Below, one piece after another: positions 7,547 to 14,482 of a DNA stretch of 15,698 nt. The notes under the pieces are model-generated. The model worked only from the letters and a program-made list of their open reading frames with translations. It made no database searches and was not told where the DNA came from. Within the stretch, counting starts at the first letter, position 1. Each line of letters starts with the position of its first letter. Source of the stretch: an uncultured Acetobacter sp. Lineage in GTDB: Bacteria > Pseudomonadota > Alphaproteobacteria > Acetobacterales > Acetobacteraceae. The translations under genes and the position numbers were made by a program. Location: contig NZ_CALLXM010000273.1 of the NCBI RefSeq assembly GCF_937875265.1, positions 1 to 15,698 of the forward strand. The letters are read 5' to 3'.

Positions 7547-7566
7547 CTCCTGACCGACATCAGGAG
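7547..7566 (-). promoter_or_regulatory. Hairpin in the leader of the repeat-protein gene
   Basis: CTCCTGA (7547-7553) and TCAGGAG (7560-7566) are perfect 7-base arms with a 6-base spacer. In the minus-strand transcript the hairpin ends 17 bases before the chosen ATG. Its 3' arm holds an AGGAG that would otherwise be a poor ribosome site for the ATG at 7544. On the same strand TTGACA stands further upstream (7599-7594), but no good -10 lies at the right distance. Confidence 0.45.
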
Positions 7567-7680
7567 GACGGGCATGTTTTAGACATGGAATTTTGTCAAA
7601 AAATGGCCAAAGCCGCCTCAATAGATCAGAATTGTTCTAACACCCTCGCGTCTTCTTTTGTGTTTGGAGAATAAACTCAC

Positions 7681-9243
7681 ATGATCAAGCCTTCTTTACT
7701 CTGCAAACACATGTGCAGACCCAAAAAATCGGCTGGACTTGCTCTGGCTACGGTCCTTTGTCTGTCTGCAGCCCCGGTCTATGCCGTTCCTCCCGCTCCG
7801 CCAGCCGCTACCCATGCGGATGCGCCGAAGGAAGCCTCCAAAGATTTTACCGGCGCTGCGGGCCTGCTGCCGGATGATGCCGTAACACACCACACGGACA
7901 CGTTTGCCGGGCACAAGATCAGCTACACCGCACGCGCGGGCACCCTTGTGCTACGGGATGATGTCGGCAAACCCACCGCCCGTATTTTCTATGTGGCCTA
8001 TACGCAGGATGGCGCGGACCCGGCACGGCGTCCGGTCTCCTTCTTTTTCAACGGCGGGCCAGGGGGCGCTACGGCTTACCTGCATCTGGGTGCCGCAGGC
8101 CCTACGGCTCTGACCTTCCCCGCTGGGAACCCGACCGATGGTGCCAATGCCCGTCTGGCCCTCAACCCGGATAGCTGGCTGCCAGACACCGACATGGTGT
8201 TTATTGATGCCCCCGGAACCGGCTGGTCTACCCCGACAGACCCGAAAACTGCTGACAAAACCTTCTACGGCGTCAAGCAGGATGCCAAAGCTTTTGCCAA
8301 AACCATCCAGCTCTGGGCCAATACCAACGGACGCCTGACCTCCCCGCGCTATCTGGTGGGGGAAAGCTATGGCGGCATTCGCTCTATTGAAGTGGCGGAC
8401 GCACTGGCACAGCAGCAGAACCTGATGGTGAACGGCATTGTCATGATCTCGCCCGCGCTGGACATGGGACTTCTGGATACTGGCAACAGCATTCTGGCTT
8501 CAGCCCTTACCCTGCCGTCCTTTGAAGCCGCCAAACTGGCCATGCAGCACAAATTGGCACCGGAAACTGCCGCGCATCAGCTGGATGAAGCCTACCACTA
8601 CGCGCTTGGCCCTTATCTTGCCACGCTGGCCAACACCCCGCCCACAGGTGATGCCGCGCGTGATTTTTATGAAGACGTGGCCAATCACACCGGCCTGCCG
8701 CAGGAGGTGATTGCCAAGGAACGCGGCCAGCCGCAGCCGGGCGCGCATGATGTCCGCAGCCGGGACGGACGCCTTTATACGCTGTATGACGCGACCGTTT
8801 CTATTGCGGACCCGTTTCCTGAAGGTGTGGATAATGGAGACAGCCCGGACCCGACCCTCTCCGGTTTTGGCCGTGCCTATGGCAGCGCTTTTGAACAGTA
8901 TGCCACCAAGACCCTGAATTACCGGACGGATCTGTCTTACGAACTCCTAAGCATGAAAGTGAATGCCGCGTGGGACTTCCGGGGCGATGGTGAACCTATG
9001 GCGCACCAGATTCCGGTTTTACGCCGCCTGCTGGCCCTGAACCCGACCCTGCGCATTTTTATTGCCAACGGCTATTATGATCTGGCCTGCCCGTTTGCCA
9101 GCGCCCGCTGGGTGACCGAGCATATCCCCGTAGGCCGCAACCGCATTGGCCTGCACACCTACCCCGGCGGCCACATGCTCTACACCCGCCCCGACAGCCG
9201 CGCCGCTCTGGCACGGGATGTGAAAGCGTTTCTGGCGCCCTGA
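7681..9243 (+). CDS. Secreted S10 family serine carboxypeptidase
   Basis: Predicted periplasmic or exported serine carboxypeptidase that removes C-terminal residues from peptides, a family typically active at acid pH. The 520 residues include a signal peptide ending APVYA at about 35. The mature part has the S10 landmarks: FFFNGGPGGA (121-130), the nucleophile S229 in LVGESYGG, the acid D467 in IANGYYDLACPF and H498 in YPGGHMLY. All three catalytic residues are therefore present, at family-typical spacing. The start at 7681 has GGAG 11 bases upstream, rather far; an alternative ATG at 7711 has no ribosome site and would still leave a signal peptide. It is divergent from the repeat-protein gene and ends at a strong terminator. 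The exact substrate is unknown. Confidence 0.93.
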   Translation: MIKPSLLCKHMCRPKKSAGLALATVLCLSAAPVYAVPPAPPAATHADAPKEASKDFTGAAGLLPDDAVTHHTDTFAGHKISYTARAGTLVLRDDVGKPTARIFYVAYTQDGADPARRPVSFFFNGGPGGATAYLHLGAAGPTALTFPAGNPTDGANARLALNPDSWLPDTDMVFIDAPGTGWSTPTDPKTADKTFYGVKQDAKAFAKTIQLWANTNGRLTSPRYLVGESYGGIRSIEVADALAQQQNLMVNGIVMISPALDMGLLDTGNSILASALTLPSFEAAKLAMQHKLAPETAAHQLDEAYHYALGPYLATLANTPPTGDAARDFYEDVANHTGLPQEVIAKERGQPQPGAHDVRSRDGRLYTLYDATVSIADPFPEGVDNGDSPDPTLSGFGRAYGSAFEQYATKTLNYRTDLSYELLSMKVNAAWDFRGDGEPMAHQIPVLRRLLALNPTLRIFIANGYYDLACPFASARWVTEHIPVGRNRIGLHTYPGGHMLYTRPDSRAALARDVKAFLAP

Positions 9244-9271
9244 GCCAGCCGGACCAAACCCGCCACAAACA

Positions 9272-9307
9272 AAAAGGGCGGGAGAGGTTTCCCTCTCCCG
9301 CCCTTTT
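9272..9307. terminator. Strong bidirectional terminator between carboxypeptidase and rpsI
   Basis: GGGCGGGAGAGG (9276-9287) and CCTCTCCCGCCC (9292-9303) pair perfectly over a TTTC loop, extended by AAAA (9272-9275) against TTTT (9304-9307), 16 pairs in all. The A and T tracts let it work for the plus-strand carboxypeptidase gene and the minus-strand rplM-rpsI operon. Confidence 0.95.
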
Positions 9308-9340
9308 CTGGCGTTGCTGTAAGCGTTCGCCCTTGCCGGA

Positions 9341-9826
9341 TCAGCGCTTGCTGAACTGGAAGGAACGACGTGCTTTGGCGCGGCCATATTTCTTACGTTC
9401 AACCTTACGGGAGTCACGCGTCAGGAAGCCAGCAGCTTTCAGAATGCTGCGCAGGCCGGGTTCGTAGTGCGTCAGCGCACGGCTGATACCGTGACGAACT
9501 GCACCAGCCTGACCGGACAGACCACCACCAACGACGGTGCAAACAACGTCGAACTGGTTGTAGCGATCAGCCACCAGGAAGGGCTGCGTCAGCAGCATGC
9601 GGAGCACGGGGCGTGCGAAATACGTGCCAACGGGACGACCGTTGACCGTAATGTCGCCTTTACCGGGCTTGATCCACACGCGGGCCACGGCGTCTTTACG
9701 ACGGCCAGTTGCGTAGGAGCGGCCCTGCGCATCGCGTTTTACTTCATACACAGGGGCGTCCGGAGCCGTGGGAACCACGTCTTTCAGATCAGCCAGCGTG
9801 CCTGTACGTTCCTGAGTTTCAGACAT
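9341..9826 (-). CDS. rpsI: 30S ribosomal protein S9
   Basis: A small-subunit head protein whose C-terminal tail reaches the P-site tRNA. The 161 residues contain the S9 core: YATGRRKDAVARVWIKPGKG (residues 38-57), an RPVLRMLLTQPF segment, GGGLSGQAGAVRHGISRAL and LTRDSRKVERKKYG, ending in the conserved FSKR. About 30 extra residues at the N terminus precede the bacterial core, as in other alphaproteobacteria. It follows rplM after 5 bases. Its ribosome site AAAGG overlaps the last codons of rplM, so the two are co-translated. The strong hairpin at 9272-9307 ends the operon. Confidence 0.98.
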   Translation of the reverse strand: MSETQERTGTLADLKDVVPTAPDAPVYEVKRDAQGRSYATGRRKDAVARVWIKPGKGDITVNGRPVGTYFARPVLRMLLTQPFLVADRYNQFDVVCTVVGGGLSGQAGAVRHGISRALTHYEPGLRSILKAAGFLTRDSRKVERKKYGRAKARRSFQFSKR

Positions 9827-9831
9827 GATGC

Positions 9832-10308
9832 TCAGCCTTTCTGCGCGTTAACGACGTTTTTGCGATTCATAGCCGCCACGTCCAGCGTCTGCGGCTGCTG
9901 ACCGTCATGCGGGTGCTCAGCACCGACATAAACGTGCAGGTTGCGCATCTGCTGGCGCTGCAGCGGACCACGGGTGATCATGCGCTCGACAGCCTTCACC
10001 ACAACATGGTCAGGGTTCTTGCCACCCAGACGCTGTGCAATGGTGCGGGTCTTGATGCCACCGGGGTAACCCGTGTGGTAATGGAACAGCTTCTGACCAG
10101 CTTTGTTGCCTGTCAGCGCCACTTTTTCAGCGTTGATGACGACAACGTGGTCACCGCAGTCAACGTGCGGGGTGAACTGAGCTTTGTGCTTGCCGCGGAG
10201 GCGGTTCGCGATGATGACGGCCAGACGACCCAGAGCGAGGCCTTCGGCATCGATCAGGATCCAGTTCTTCGTCACCTCCGCGGGTTTCAGCGAGAGGGTG
10301 GTCTTCAT
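9832..10308 (-). CDS. rplM: 50S ribosomal protein L13
   Basis: An early-assembling large-subunit protein. The 158 residues carry the L13 signature regions: NWILIDAEGLALGRLAVIIA (15-34), LRGKHKAQFTPHVDCGDHVV, the YHTGYPGGIKTRTIAQRL loop, then AVERMITRGPL and LHVYVGAEHPHDGQQPQ. A short C-terminal tail continues past the E. coli length. It is the first gene of the rplM-rpsI operon, with a clear promoter at 10353-10381 and a predicted leader of about 38 bases. In E. coli L13 the leader is thought to be feedback-regulated; I see no obvious conserved structure in this short leader. Confidence 0.98.
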   Translation of the reverse strand: MKTTLSLKPAEVTKNWILIDAEGLALGRLAVIIANRLRGKHKAQFTPHVDCGDHVVVINAEKVALTGNKAGQKLFHYHTGYPGGIKTRTIAQRLGGKNPDHVVVKAVERMITRGPLQRQQMRNLHVYVGAEHPHDGQQPQTLDVAAMNRKNVVNAQKG

Positions 10309-10352
10309 GAGAGTGTGATTCCGTTAAGACTGTAAGCTTTGAAGATGGGCGC

Positions 10353-10381
10353 CTTATGCGTGGGCAAAAGCACTTCGTCAA
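10353..10381 (-). promoter_or_regulatory. Promoter of the rplM-rpsI operon
   Basis: Read on the minus strand, TTGACG (10381-10376) and CATAAG (10358-10353) are 17 bases apart, matching sigma-70 consensus at five and four of six positions. A GC-rich stretch (GGCGCCC) follows the -10, like the discriminators of ribosomal promoters. The predicted start lies near 10346. Confidence 0.75.
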
Positions 10382-10424
10382 GCGAAATCCGCGTTCATGC
10401 CTGTAAAATCAACAGTTTTTCATT

Positions 10425-10440
10425 CGGTAACATGTTACCG
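10425..10440. promoter_or_regulatory. 16-bp perfect palindrome, candidate operator
   Basis: CGGTAACATGTTACCG is fully self-complementary. It lies 44 bases upstream of the rplM -35 and 90 bases upstream of the GTG of the plus-strand gene at 10531, so it could serve either direction. The length and even symmetry fit a dimeric helix-turn-helix repressor site. I cannot name the regulator. Confidence 0.6.
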
Positions 10441-10461
10441 CACACAGACTTGCAGTGCCCC

Positions 10462-10484
10462 CCACCCGTGCATTACACGGGTGG
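10462..10484. repeat. 9-bp inverted repeat upstream of the gene at 10531
   Basis: CCACCCGTG (10462-10470) and CACGGGTGG (10476-10484) are perfect arms around CATTA. The repeat ends eight bases before TATAAC at 10492-10497, a possible -10 for the plus-strand gene, so it would cover the -35 zone. It has no T tract directly after it, which makes a terminator less likely than an operator or leader structure. Confidence 0.5.
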
Positions 10485-10530
10485 TTACGTTTATAACTTC
10501 CTCTGTAAAAACAAGCAGGATTCCTACCTG

Positions 10531-11880
10531 GTGAAGAAACATGTTCTTGTTACGGTTGCGGGTATTGCAGGCCTTGCCTGTGTCGGATGGCTGGCAGCAC
10601 GTCATGCTGAACATGTCATGCTGGATAAAAGCATCGACAGTTTCCGCCAGGCTATAGGGCCGGATGCCTCCTTTACTTACAAGAAGGCATGGCCGGGCCT
10701 GCTTGGCCGGAGTGTGAAGTTTACCCAGCTGGTCTTTCGGCAGGGGCCGGAAACCATCACGGCAGATGAGGCAGAAATTTCCAAACTGGGAACCGCTGAG
10801 GATGAGGCTAAGCGAATCGGCCACCTCTCCTTCCGCAATTTCCAGTTGGCAGACCCGGCAGGCAGCCTGCATCTGGATGACCTGAGCCTGGAGGGCGTCA
10901 CGCTACCCGCTGGCGGGGATGACAAGCATGGCACCCCGGCGCAGGGGCTGGAAATCAAGCATGCGGAAGCCAGTAGGCTGCACGGCTTTATCAGTGGCCT
11001 CCAGTCTGACATTTCCGCCACCGGACTGAAGGTGGATGATTACGGAAGCAGCGAGGCATCACGCCTTGAAGCAAAAGACGTCCTGCTTTCCACAGATGTT
11101 GCACCGCAACGCCACATTACCGCGCATTCCATCATGCTGGACGGGGTTGATCTGGCGGGGCTTTACAGCAGCCTTGCCACCGGTGGCTCCTATGAACCGC
11201 ATAACGGTACACGGGACATTCAGGTAGACGGTCTGGGCGTGGATGGCACAGGGCCGCTGCTACGTGTGGCTAAACTATCCTCCCACTCAACCCGGTCCGA
11301 TGCTTCGGAACAGGAAGTCTCCAGCCTTCAGGGGCTGGAACTGTGGCCGGATGTGCCCAACCTCTCCATCCTGCCAGCGCTTGGGTATGACCGCTTCCGG
11401 GGTTCGCTCGTGCTGAATGATACGCATGATTACAAAGCCGGAAAGCTGCATGTTGCAACCTTCAGTCTGGACGCCCCCGGTATGGGCCGCCTGACGCTGG
11501 ATGGAGATTTCAGCCAGACCAGCACGGCCGCCCTGCTCTCCGCTGGCGCTGCCGACATGCAGGTGATGGCAATGAACGTGTCGTATAAAGACCACGGCCT
11601 GCTGCCCAAGGTGCTGGCAGCCTCCGCTAAGGCGCGTGGCGTGACCGCGCAGGAGCTGACAACGTCTCTCCAGACCCAGCTGGCCCCGCAGGGCAGTGCG
11701 CCGGACGCACCGCTTCCGCAGATTGCACGCTATCTGGCGCATCCGGGGAGCGGCCCGCTGACCATCACCCTGCATCCGCCGCAGCCGCTGCCCATGATGG
11801 CCATTGCCGCCAGCATAAGCATGCTGATTTCAGCGCCGCAGGTGGCCCAGCAGATTGGCCTGACCGTCCACGCCCCTTAA
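10531..11880 (+). CDS. Membrane-anchored periplasmic protein of unknown function
   Basis: I do not recognise this protein with confidence. From a GTG at 10531 it has 449 residues. Residues 1-4 are basic and about 5-22 form one hydrophobic segment (VLVTVAGIAGLACVGWLAA), an uncleaved anchor or signal peptide. The rest is soluble, with repeated beta-type segments such as SVKFTQLVFRQGPETITADEA (first 19 of these at 61-79) and SLHLDDLSLEGVTLPAG, and ends in a hydrophobic Met/Ala/Ile stretch. This layout recalls bacterial DUF945/YdgA or DUF2125-type proteins, but that is only a resemblance. The frame is open from 10339, but that start would run across the rplM promoter and both inverted repeats. 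The GTG has AGGA about ten bases before it and begins exactly at the anchor. It converges on the aspartic protease gene with 11 bases between the stops. Confidence 0.75.
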   Translation: MKKHVLVTVAGIAGLACVGWLAARHAEHVMLDKSIDSFRQAIGPDASFTYKKAWPGLLGRSVKFTQLVFRQGPETITADEAEISKLGTAEDEAKRIGHLSFRNFQLADPAGSLHLDDLSLEGVTLPAGGDDKHGTPAQGLEIKHAEASRLHGFISGLQSDISATGLKVDDYGSSEASRLEAKDVLLSTDVAPQRHITAHSIMLDGVDLAGLYSSLATGGSYEPHNGTRDIQVDGLGVDGTGPLLRVAKLSSHSTRSDASEQEVSSLQGLELWPDVPNLSILPALGYDRFRGSLVLNDTHDYKAGKLHVATFSLDAPGMGRLTLDGDFSQTSTAALLSAGAADMQVMAMNVSYKDHGLLPKVLAASAKARGVTAQELTTSLQTQLAPQGSAPDAPLPQIARYLAHPGSGPLTITLHPPQPLPMMAIAASISMLISAPQVAQQIGLTVHAP

Positions 11881-11897
11881 AAAGCGGCCCTTTAAGG
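11875..11897. terminator. Weak inverted repeat in the convergent 3' junction
   Basis: CCTTAAA (11875-11881) and TTTAAGG (11891-11897) could pair over a 9-base loop, spanning the stop codons of both convergent genes. The stem is AT-rich and lacks a good T tract, so termination here is only possible. Confidence 0.25.
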
Positions 11898-12884
11898 CGT
11901 TTGTGTCTGCCCGGCAGACACAGCCGCTGGCGCGGTTTTTGGTTTTATATGCAGCTCAAAAGTATGGTCCTGCTCTGGCGGGGCAAGGCGCTGGATATAA
12001 ACCTTCTCATGCCGGTAGGAAATCCACACCCGGTTGTGCCGCAGAAAATCGGCCCCCAGCAGCGCATAACCATCCGTTTCTATTGGGGAGACGGCAAGCA
12101 TGGGGTTCAGATACATGTTTTCCGCTATCTGCACGCTGGCAAAACGATGCAGTTGGCCCGCTCTGTGTTTTCCATTCACCCCGGACGAATCCAGAGCGAT
12201 ATCCTGTGCAAGCTGTTCAGCTGAAACACCCGCCTTGCGCGCCTGACGCGGCAGGACGGTTGTGTGCCATGCTCCGCTATCCAGTATGGCCTCAACTTTC
12301 TGACCATTCAGCCGAAAATTCACAGCAATACGGCCACCATTCCCCGGATGATACCAGTCGAGCGTTGAAGACGGCCCCTCCCATGTGGGCGTAGGCGTAT
12401 GGCACCCGCTGAGCTGATAGAGCGTAATTGTCCGGGCCGGGAGGTTGAACGCAACATCATACCCCTGAAGGAAGTCTGCTCCGAACAGCCCAACAATGGG
12501 CCGGCCTGCAAGTGTGCCACCAAAAGAGCGCTTGGCCTGTGTGAGGAAGACTTCCTCTGTTGTGCCTGAGCCAAGGCCAAGCTTGTCCGCCTGCATGATG
12601 GGGGACATCATCTCACCCGTCACGCCGCTGATATTCACGAAGCGCCCGGTATCTGCCAGGCCAAACTGTTTGCTGGCCTGTTCTGAAATCATGGAAATAT
12701 CGGCACCGCTATCAACAATCATCGCGGCATCCCGCCCGTTGATTGTAATCCCCACAATAGGGGAGCCGTGCTCATTCAGAACGGGGAGATCCCCCAGTGT
12801 TGCCAGGCGACACACGCCGTCCTGCTCTGCACATCCGGCCAGTGCCAGAAGGGGCACGACCGTTATCAAACCTGTTTTACGCAC
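11892..12884 (-). CDS. Lipoprotein with two retropepsin-like aspartic protease domains
   Basis: A predicted periplasmic, lipid-anchored aspartic protease of 330 residues. The N terminus is a lipoprotein signal (MRKTGLITVVPLLALAGC) with lipobox LAGC and acylated C18. Two similar halves follow. The first has the active-site loop IVDSGAD (D58) and later GLFGADFL (133-139). The second has AILDSGA (D202) and ALLGADFL (274-281). Retroviral-type proteases supply one Asp per subunit and work as dimers; here both are in one chain, as in pepsin. Residues 282-330 are a polar tail. The start is GTG (CAC on the plus strand), preceded by AGGAAGG at suitable spacing and by the signal sequence logic. It begins 45 bases after the phoU stop, within a perfect hairpin. 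Substrate and activity are not known. Confidence 0.85.
   Translation of the reverse strand: MRKTGLITVVPLLALAGCAEQDGVCRLATLGDLPVLNEHGSPIVGITINGRDAAMIVDSGADISMISEQASKQFGLADTGRFVNISGVTGEMMSPIMQADKLGLGSGTTEEVFLTQAKRSFGGTLAGRPIVGLFGADFLQGYDVAFNLPARTITLYQLSGCHTPTPTWEGPSSTLDWYHPGNGGRIAVNFRLNGQKVEAILDSGAWHTTVLPRQARKAGVSAEQLAQDIALDSSGVNGKHRAGQLHRFASVQIAENMYLNPMLAVSPIETDGYALLGADFLRHNRVWISYRHEKVYIQRLAPPEQDHTFELHIKPKTAPAAVSAGQTQTP
11902..11922. repeat. Hairpin inside the 3' end of the protease gene
   Basis: TGTGTCTGC (11902-11910) and GCAGACACA (11914-11922) are perfect arms around CCG. On the plus strand a second short stem (CCGC/GCGG) and TTTTTGGTTTT follow by about 11945, so the set may end transcription of the plus-strand gene at 10531 from within the opposing coding region. 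Confidence 0.4.
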
Positions 12885-12918
12885 GTCCTGCCTTCCTGAA
12901 TTTCTCCGGCAGGACGTG
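12882..12918 (-). promoter_or_regulatory. Start-codon hairpin between phoU and the protease gene
   Basis: CACGTCCTGCC (12882-12892) and GGCAGGACGTG (12908-12918) are perfect 11-base arms with a 15-base spacer. In the minus-strand message the last three bases of the 3' arm are the GTG start of the protease, and the AGGAAGG ribosome site spans the loop and arm. The phoU stop codon lies 11 bases before the 5' arm. No U tract follows, so a translational switch or coupling element is more likely than a terminator. Confidence 0.65.
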
Positions 12919-12929
12919 TTTAAACCGTC

Positions 12930-13634
12930 TCAGCCGCTTTTTTTAGCGGCCCCGCCACGCGGACGCAGCGCAGGGAGCATTTCCCCGGTTACCGCGTAAT
13001 AGACACGTTCGGCAATATTGGTTGCGTGATCACCAATACGTTCTAAATTTTTAGCCACGAACAGCAGATGAATACAGGGGCTGATCTTGCGCGGATCTTC
13101 CATCATGTATGTCACCAGCTCCCGGAACATGGCGGTATACAGTTCATCAATTGCGGTATCTGAGTTCCAGACCTGCATTGCGCATTCACTGTCATTATTG
13201 ACCATGGCTTCAATCGCGCTGTGCAGGTTTTCCTGCACCAGACGCGCCATGTTGCGCAGAGCTCCAAAAGACAGTGCACCATCCAGCGGTTCAACTTTGA
13301 GAGCCCGCCGGGCGATGCTGGAGGCGTAATCGCCAATCCGTTCAAAATCACCAGTGATTTTCAGCACCGCGATGATGACGCGCAGATCAACAGCCATTGG
13401 CGCACGCAGGGCCAGAATGCGGATAGCAAGGCTTTCAGCCTCACGCTCCAGAGCATCCACTTCCGTATCCAGCTCCGGCGGTTCCAGAGCGGCGTCTTCA
13501 TCCTGATCCACCACAGCGGCAATAGCCCGCGCCGTCTGGCGTTCCACCAAACCTCCCATGCGGGCTACCAACCCACGCAGACGGTCCAGCTCCTGATCAT
13601 ATCGGGTGACGGTATGCGCGGGTTCGTTCCCCAT
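12930..13634 (-). CDS. phoU: Phosphate signalling protein PhoU
   Basis: PhoU is the cytoplasmic partner that links the Pst transporter to the PhoR sensor kinase and restrains phosphate uptake when phosphate is ample. The 234 residues form the expected pair of three-helix bundles, each with the metal-binding E(D)xxxD signature: DFERIGDYASSIA at 96-108 (E98, D102) and NLERIGDHATNIAE at 196-209 (E198, D202). Length and symmetry are typical. The start has GGGAGGA seven bases upstream and lies 17 bases after the pstB stop, so it belongs to the pst operon. The basic tail (RPRGGAAKKSG) is longer than in E. coli. No separate promoter is seen in the 17-base gap. Confidence 0.97.
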   Translation of the reverse strand: MGNEPAHTVTRYDQELDRLRGLVARMGGLVERQTARAIAAVVDQDEDAALEPPELDTEVDALEREAESLAIRILALRAPMAVDLRVIIAVLKITGDFERIGDYASSIARRALKVEPLDGALSFGALRNMARLVQENLHSAIEAMVNNDSECAMQVWNSDTAIDELYTAMFRELVTYMMEDPRKISPCIHLLFVAKNLERIGDHATNIAERVYYAVTGEMLPALRPRGGAAKKSG

Positions 13635-13651
13635 GAGTGTGTCCTCCCTGT

Positions 13652-14482
13652 TCAGCCAAAGCGGCCGGTAATGTAATCCTGTGTGCGGCTTTCACGCGGG
13701 GCGGTAAACATCCGCGCCGTGCTGTCCACTTCCACCAGTTCACCCAGATAGAAGAAAGCCACCTGATCCGCACAACGCGCAGCCTGCTGCATGTTGTGCG
13801 TAACAATTGCTATGGTGAACTCGGTTTTGAGTTCGTCCAGCAGTTCCTCGATACGGGCTGTGGAAACCGGGTCCAGCGCACTGGTCGGCTCATCCAGCAG
13901 AATCACTTCCGGGCGGACTGCAATGGTGCGGGCAATGCACAGACGCTGCTGCTGGCCACCGGAAAGAGCCGTGGCGGACGCCTGAAGGCGGTCCTTCACT
14001 TCCGGCCACAGAGCCACGCGGCGCAGCGCATCTTCCACACGGCCATCCATTTCAGAACGGGACACACGCTCATGCAGGCGGATGCCAAACGCGATGTTGT
14101 CATAAATGGACATCGGGAACGGTGTGGGCTTCTGAAACACCATGCCCACGCGGGAACGCAGGGCGTTCAGGTCCAGCCCACTACCCAGAATATTCTGGCC
14201 AGAGAATATCACCTCACCCGTGGCGCGCTGGCCCGGATAAAGATCATACATCCGGTTCAGCACACGCAGCAGGGTCGATTTACCGCACCCGGACGGCCCG
14301 ATCATCCCCGTGACACTCCGCTCGGGGAAGACCATGTTAATGCCGTGCAGCGCCTGAGACTTCCCGTAATAGAAATCCAGATCATTGACCTGAATCGCGA
14401 TTGGACGGTCAGACAGTGACGCCGCTGACGCATCTGTCTCCGCATCAACCGACGGCGTAACCTGCATGGTTTTTTCGTTCAT
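13652..14482 (-). CDS. pstB: Phosphate ABC transporter ATP-binding protein PstB
   Basis: The ATPase subunit that powers the high-affinity phosphate importer PstSCAB. The 276 residues show Walker A GPSGCGKST (62-70), the Q-loop Q117 in MVFQKPTPFP, the signature LSGGQ (173-177), Walker B ILLDEPTSALD with catalytic E198, and the switch H229 in VTHN. The motif FQKPTPFPMSI is specific to PstB. The first 25 residues form a variable, polar extension. The start has GGAGGA five bases upstream and overlaps the pstA stop by four bases (ATGA). Confidence 0.98.
   Translation of the reverse strand: MNEKTMQVTPSVDAETDASAASLSDRPIAIQVNDLDFYYGKSQALHGINMVFPERSVTGMIGPSGCGKSTLLRVLNRMYDLYPGQRATGEVIFSGQNILGSGLDLNALRSRVGMVFQKPTPFPMSIYDNIAFGIRLHERVSRSEMDGRVEDALRRVALWPEVKDRLQASATALSGGQQQRLCIARTIAVRPEVILLDEPTSALDPVSTARIEELLDELKTEFTIAIVTHNMQQAARCADQVAFFYLGELVEVDSTARMFTAPRESRTQDYITGRFG

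Noticed and set aside
10339..10530. Upstream extension of the unknown gene to an ATG at 10339
   Set aside because: It would run through the rplM promoter and two inverted repeats, and the added residues look random. The GTG at 10531 begins right at the hydrophobic anchor.
12933..12950. GCCGCT and AGCGGC arms around a T run, as a terminator at the end of phoU
   Set aside because: The homopolymer is in the loop, not after the stem, and the bases encode the phoU C terminus.
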